A stretch of DNA of 6,242 nt, taken from NCBI GenBank assembly GCA_021775715.1, contig JAJFHI010000287.1, positions 1 through 6,242 of the forward strand, read 5' to 3'. The notes under the pieces were generated by a model. That model was not told the DNA's origin. It saw only the letters and a list, made by a program, of their open reading frames with translations, and ran no database searches. Source of the DNA: Hyphomicrobiaceae bacterium (GTDB lineage Bacteria; Pseudomonadota; Alphaproteobacteria; Rhizobiales; Hyphomicrobiaceae). Made by a program: the position numbers and the translations under genes. Below, piece after piece: positions 6,006 through 6,242 of this stretch; positions within the stretch are counted from its first letter, which is position 1; each line of letters begins with the position of its first letter.

Positions 6006-6242
6006 ATGACTGATAAGAAACTCGCCGCGAACGAGTATATCAAGGATGCCAGCCGCCAGCTCAGAGGCACCATCGTCGAGGGCCTTGAAAACGAAATCAC
6101 CGGCTCGATTTCGGAAGACGATACGCAGCTCGTGAAATTTCACGGCACCTACATGCAGGACGACCGCGACCTCAGACCGGAACGCGCCAAGAAGAAGATG
6201 GAGAAAGCTTACAGCTTCATGATCCGTGTTCGGGTGCCAGGT
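6006..6242 (+). CDS. cysI: Assimilatory sulfite reductase (NADPH) haemoprotein subunit (beta), N-terminal 79 residues, truncated by window edge
   Basis: Catalytic sirohaem/[4Fe-4S] subunit that carries out the six-electron reduction of sulfite to sulfide with electrons from CysJ. The frame is open to the window edge. Family sequence is clear: LRGTI.EGLENEITGSI (19-35), then VKFHGTYMQDDRDLRPERA (43-61), which matches the E. coli FHG.YQQDDRD.R.ERA block. Further on, FMIRVRVPG (71-79) aligns with MLLRCRLPG, so Arg74 corresponds to E. coli Arg83, one of the residues around the sirohaem-bound substrate. About 490 residues, including the cluster cysteines, lie beyond the edge. It follows cysJ after 98 bases that show no terminator, only a weak CCGG-N6-CCGG dyad at 5952-5965, so co-transcription is likely. 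Unlike many alphaproteobacterial loci, no DUF2849 gene lies in front of it. Confidence 0.95.
   Translation, partial: MTDKKLAANEYIKDASRQLRGTIVEGLENEITGSISEDDTQLVKFHGTYMQDDRDLRPERAKKKMEKAYSFMIRVRVPG

Overview
The window looks like an ordinary chromosomal segment of a Gram-negative bacterium. The sulfite-reduction proteins and the base composition suggest Alphaproteobacteria, but that is inference from motif style and was not tested by a search. It holds five protein genes in two divergent operons, separated by one control region of about 340 bases. I see no RNA gene, insertion sequence, CRISPR array, prophage gene or attachment site.

Left half, minus strand (1-2869): a tripartite efflux pump operon. 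The first gene encodes a membrane-anchored periplasmic adaptor (membrane fusion protein). Its stop overlaps the start of the second gene in an ATGA, and that gene encodes an RND (AcrB-like) inner-membrane transporter. The transporter runs off the left edge after about 480 residues, so its C-terminal half, any outer-membrane channel and any regulator lie outside the window.

Centre (2870-3217): the divergent intergenic region. It is AT-rich in its middle, carries a plausible promoter for each operon and several short inverted repeats, and ends in a GC-rich hairpin that covers the first possible start codon of the right-hand operon.

Right half, plus strand (3218-6242): an assimilatory sulfite reduction operon. 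A stand-alone uroporphyrinogen-III C-methyltransferase makes precorrin-2, the precursor of sirohaem. Its stop overlaps (GTGA) the start of cysJ, the NADPH-dependent flavoprotein subunit of sulfite reductase. After 98 bases comes cysI, the sirohaem/[4Fe-4S] haemoprotein subunit, cut by the right edge after 79 residues. Together the genes supply the cofactor precursor, the electron-donating subunit and the catalytic subunit for reducing sulfite to sulfide for cysteine synthesis.

No new biological system is evident. The points most worth a second look are the hairpin over the methyltransferase start, the altered active-site loop of that methyltransferase, and the compact methyltransferase-cysJ-cysI layout with no sirohaem dehydrogenase/ferrochelatase domain in the window.
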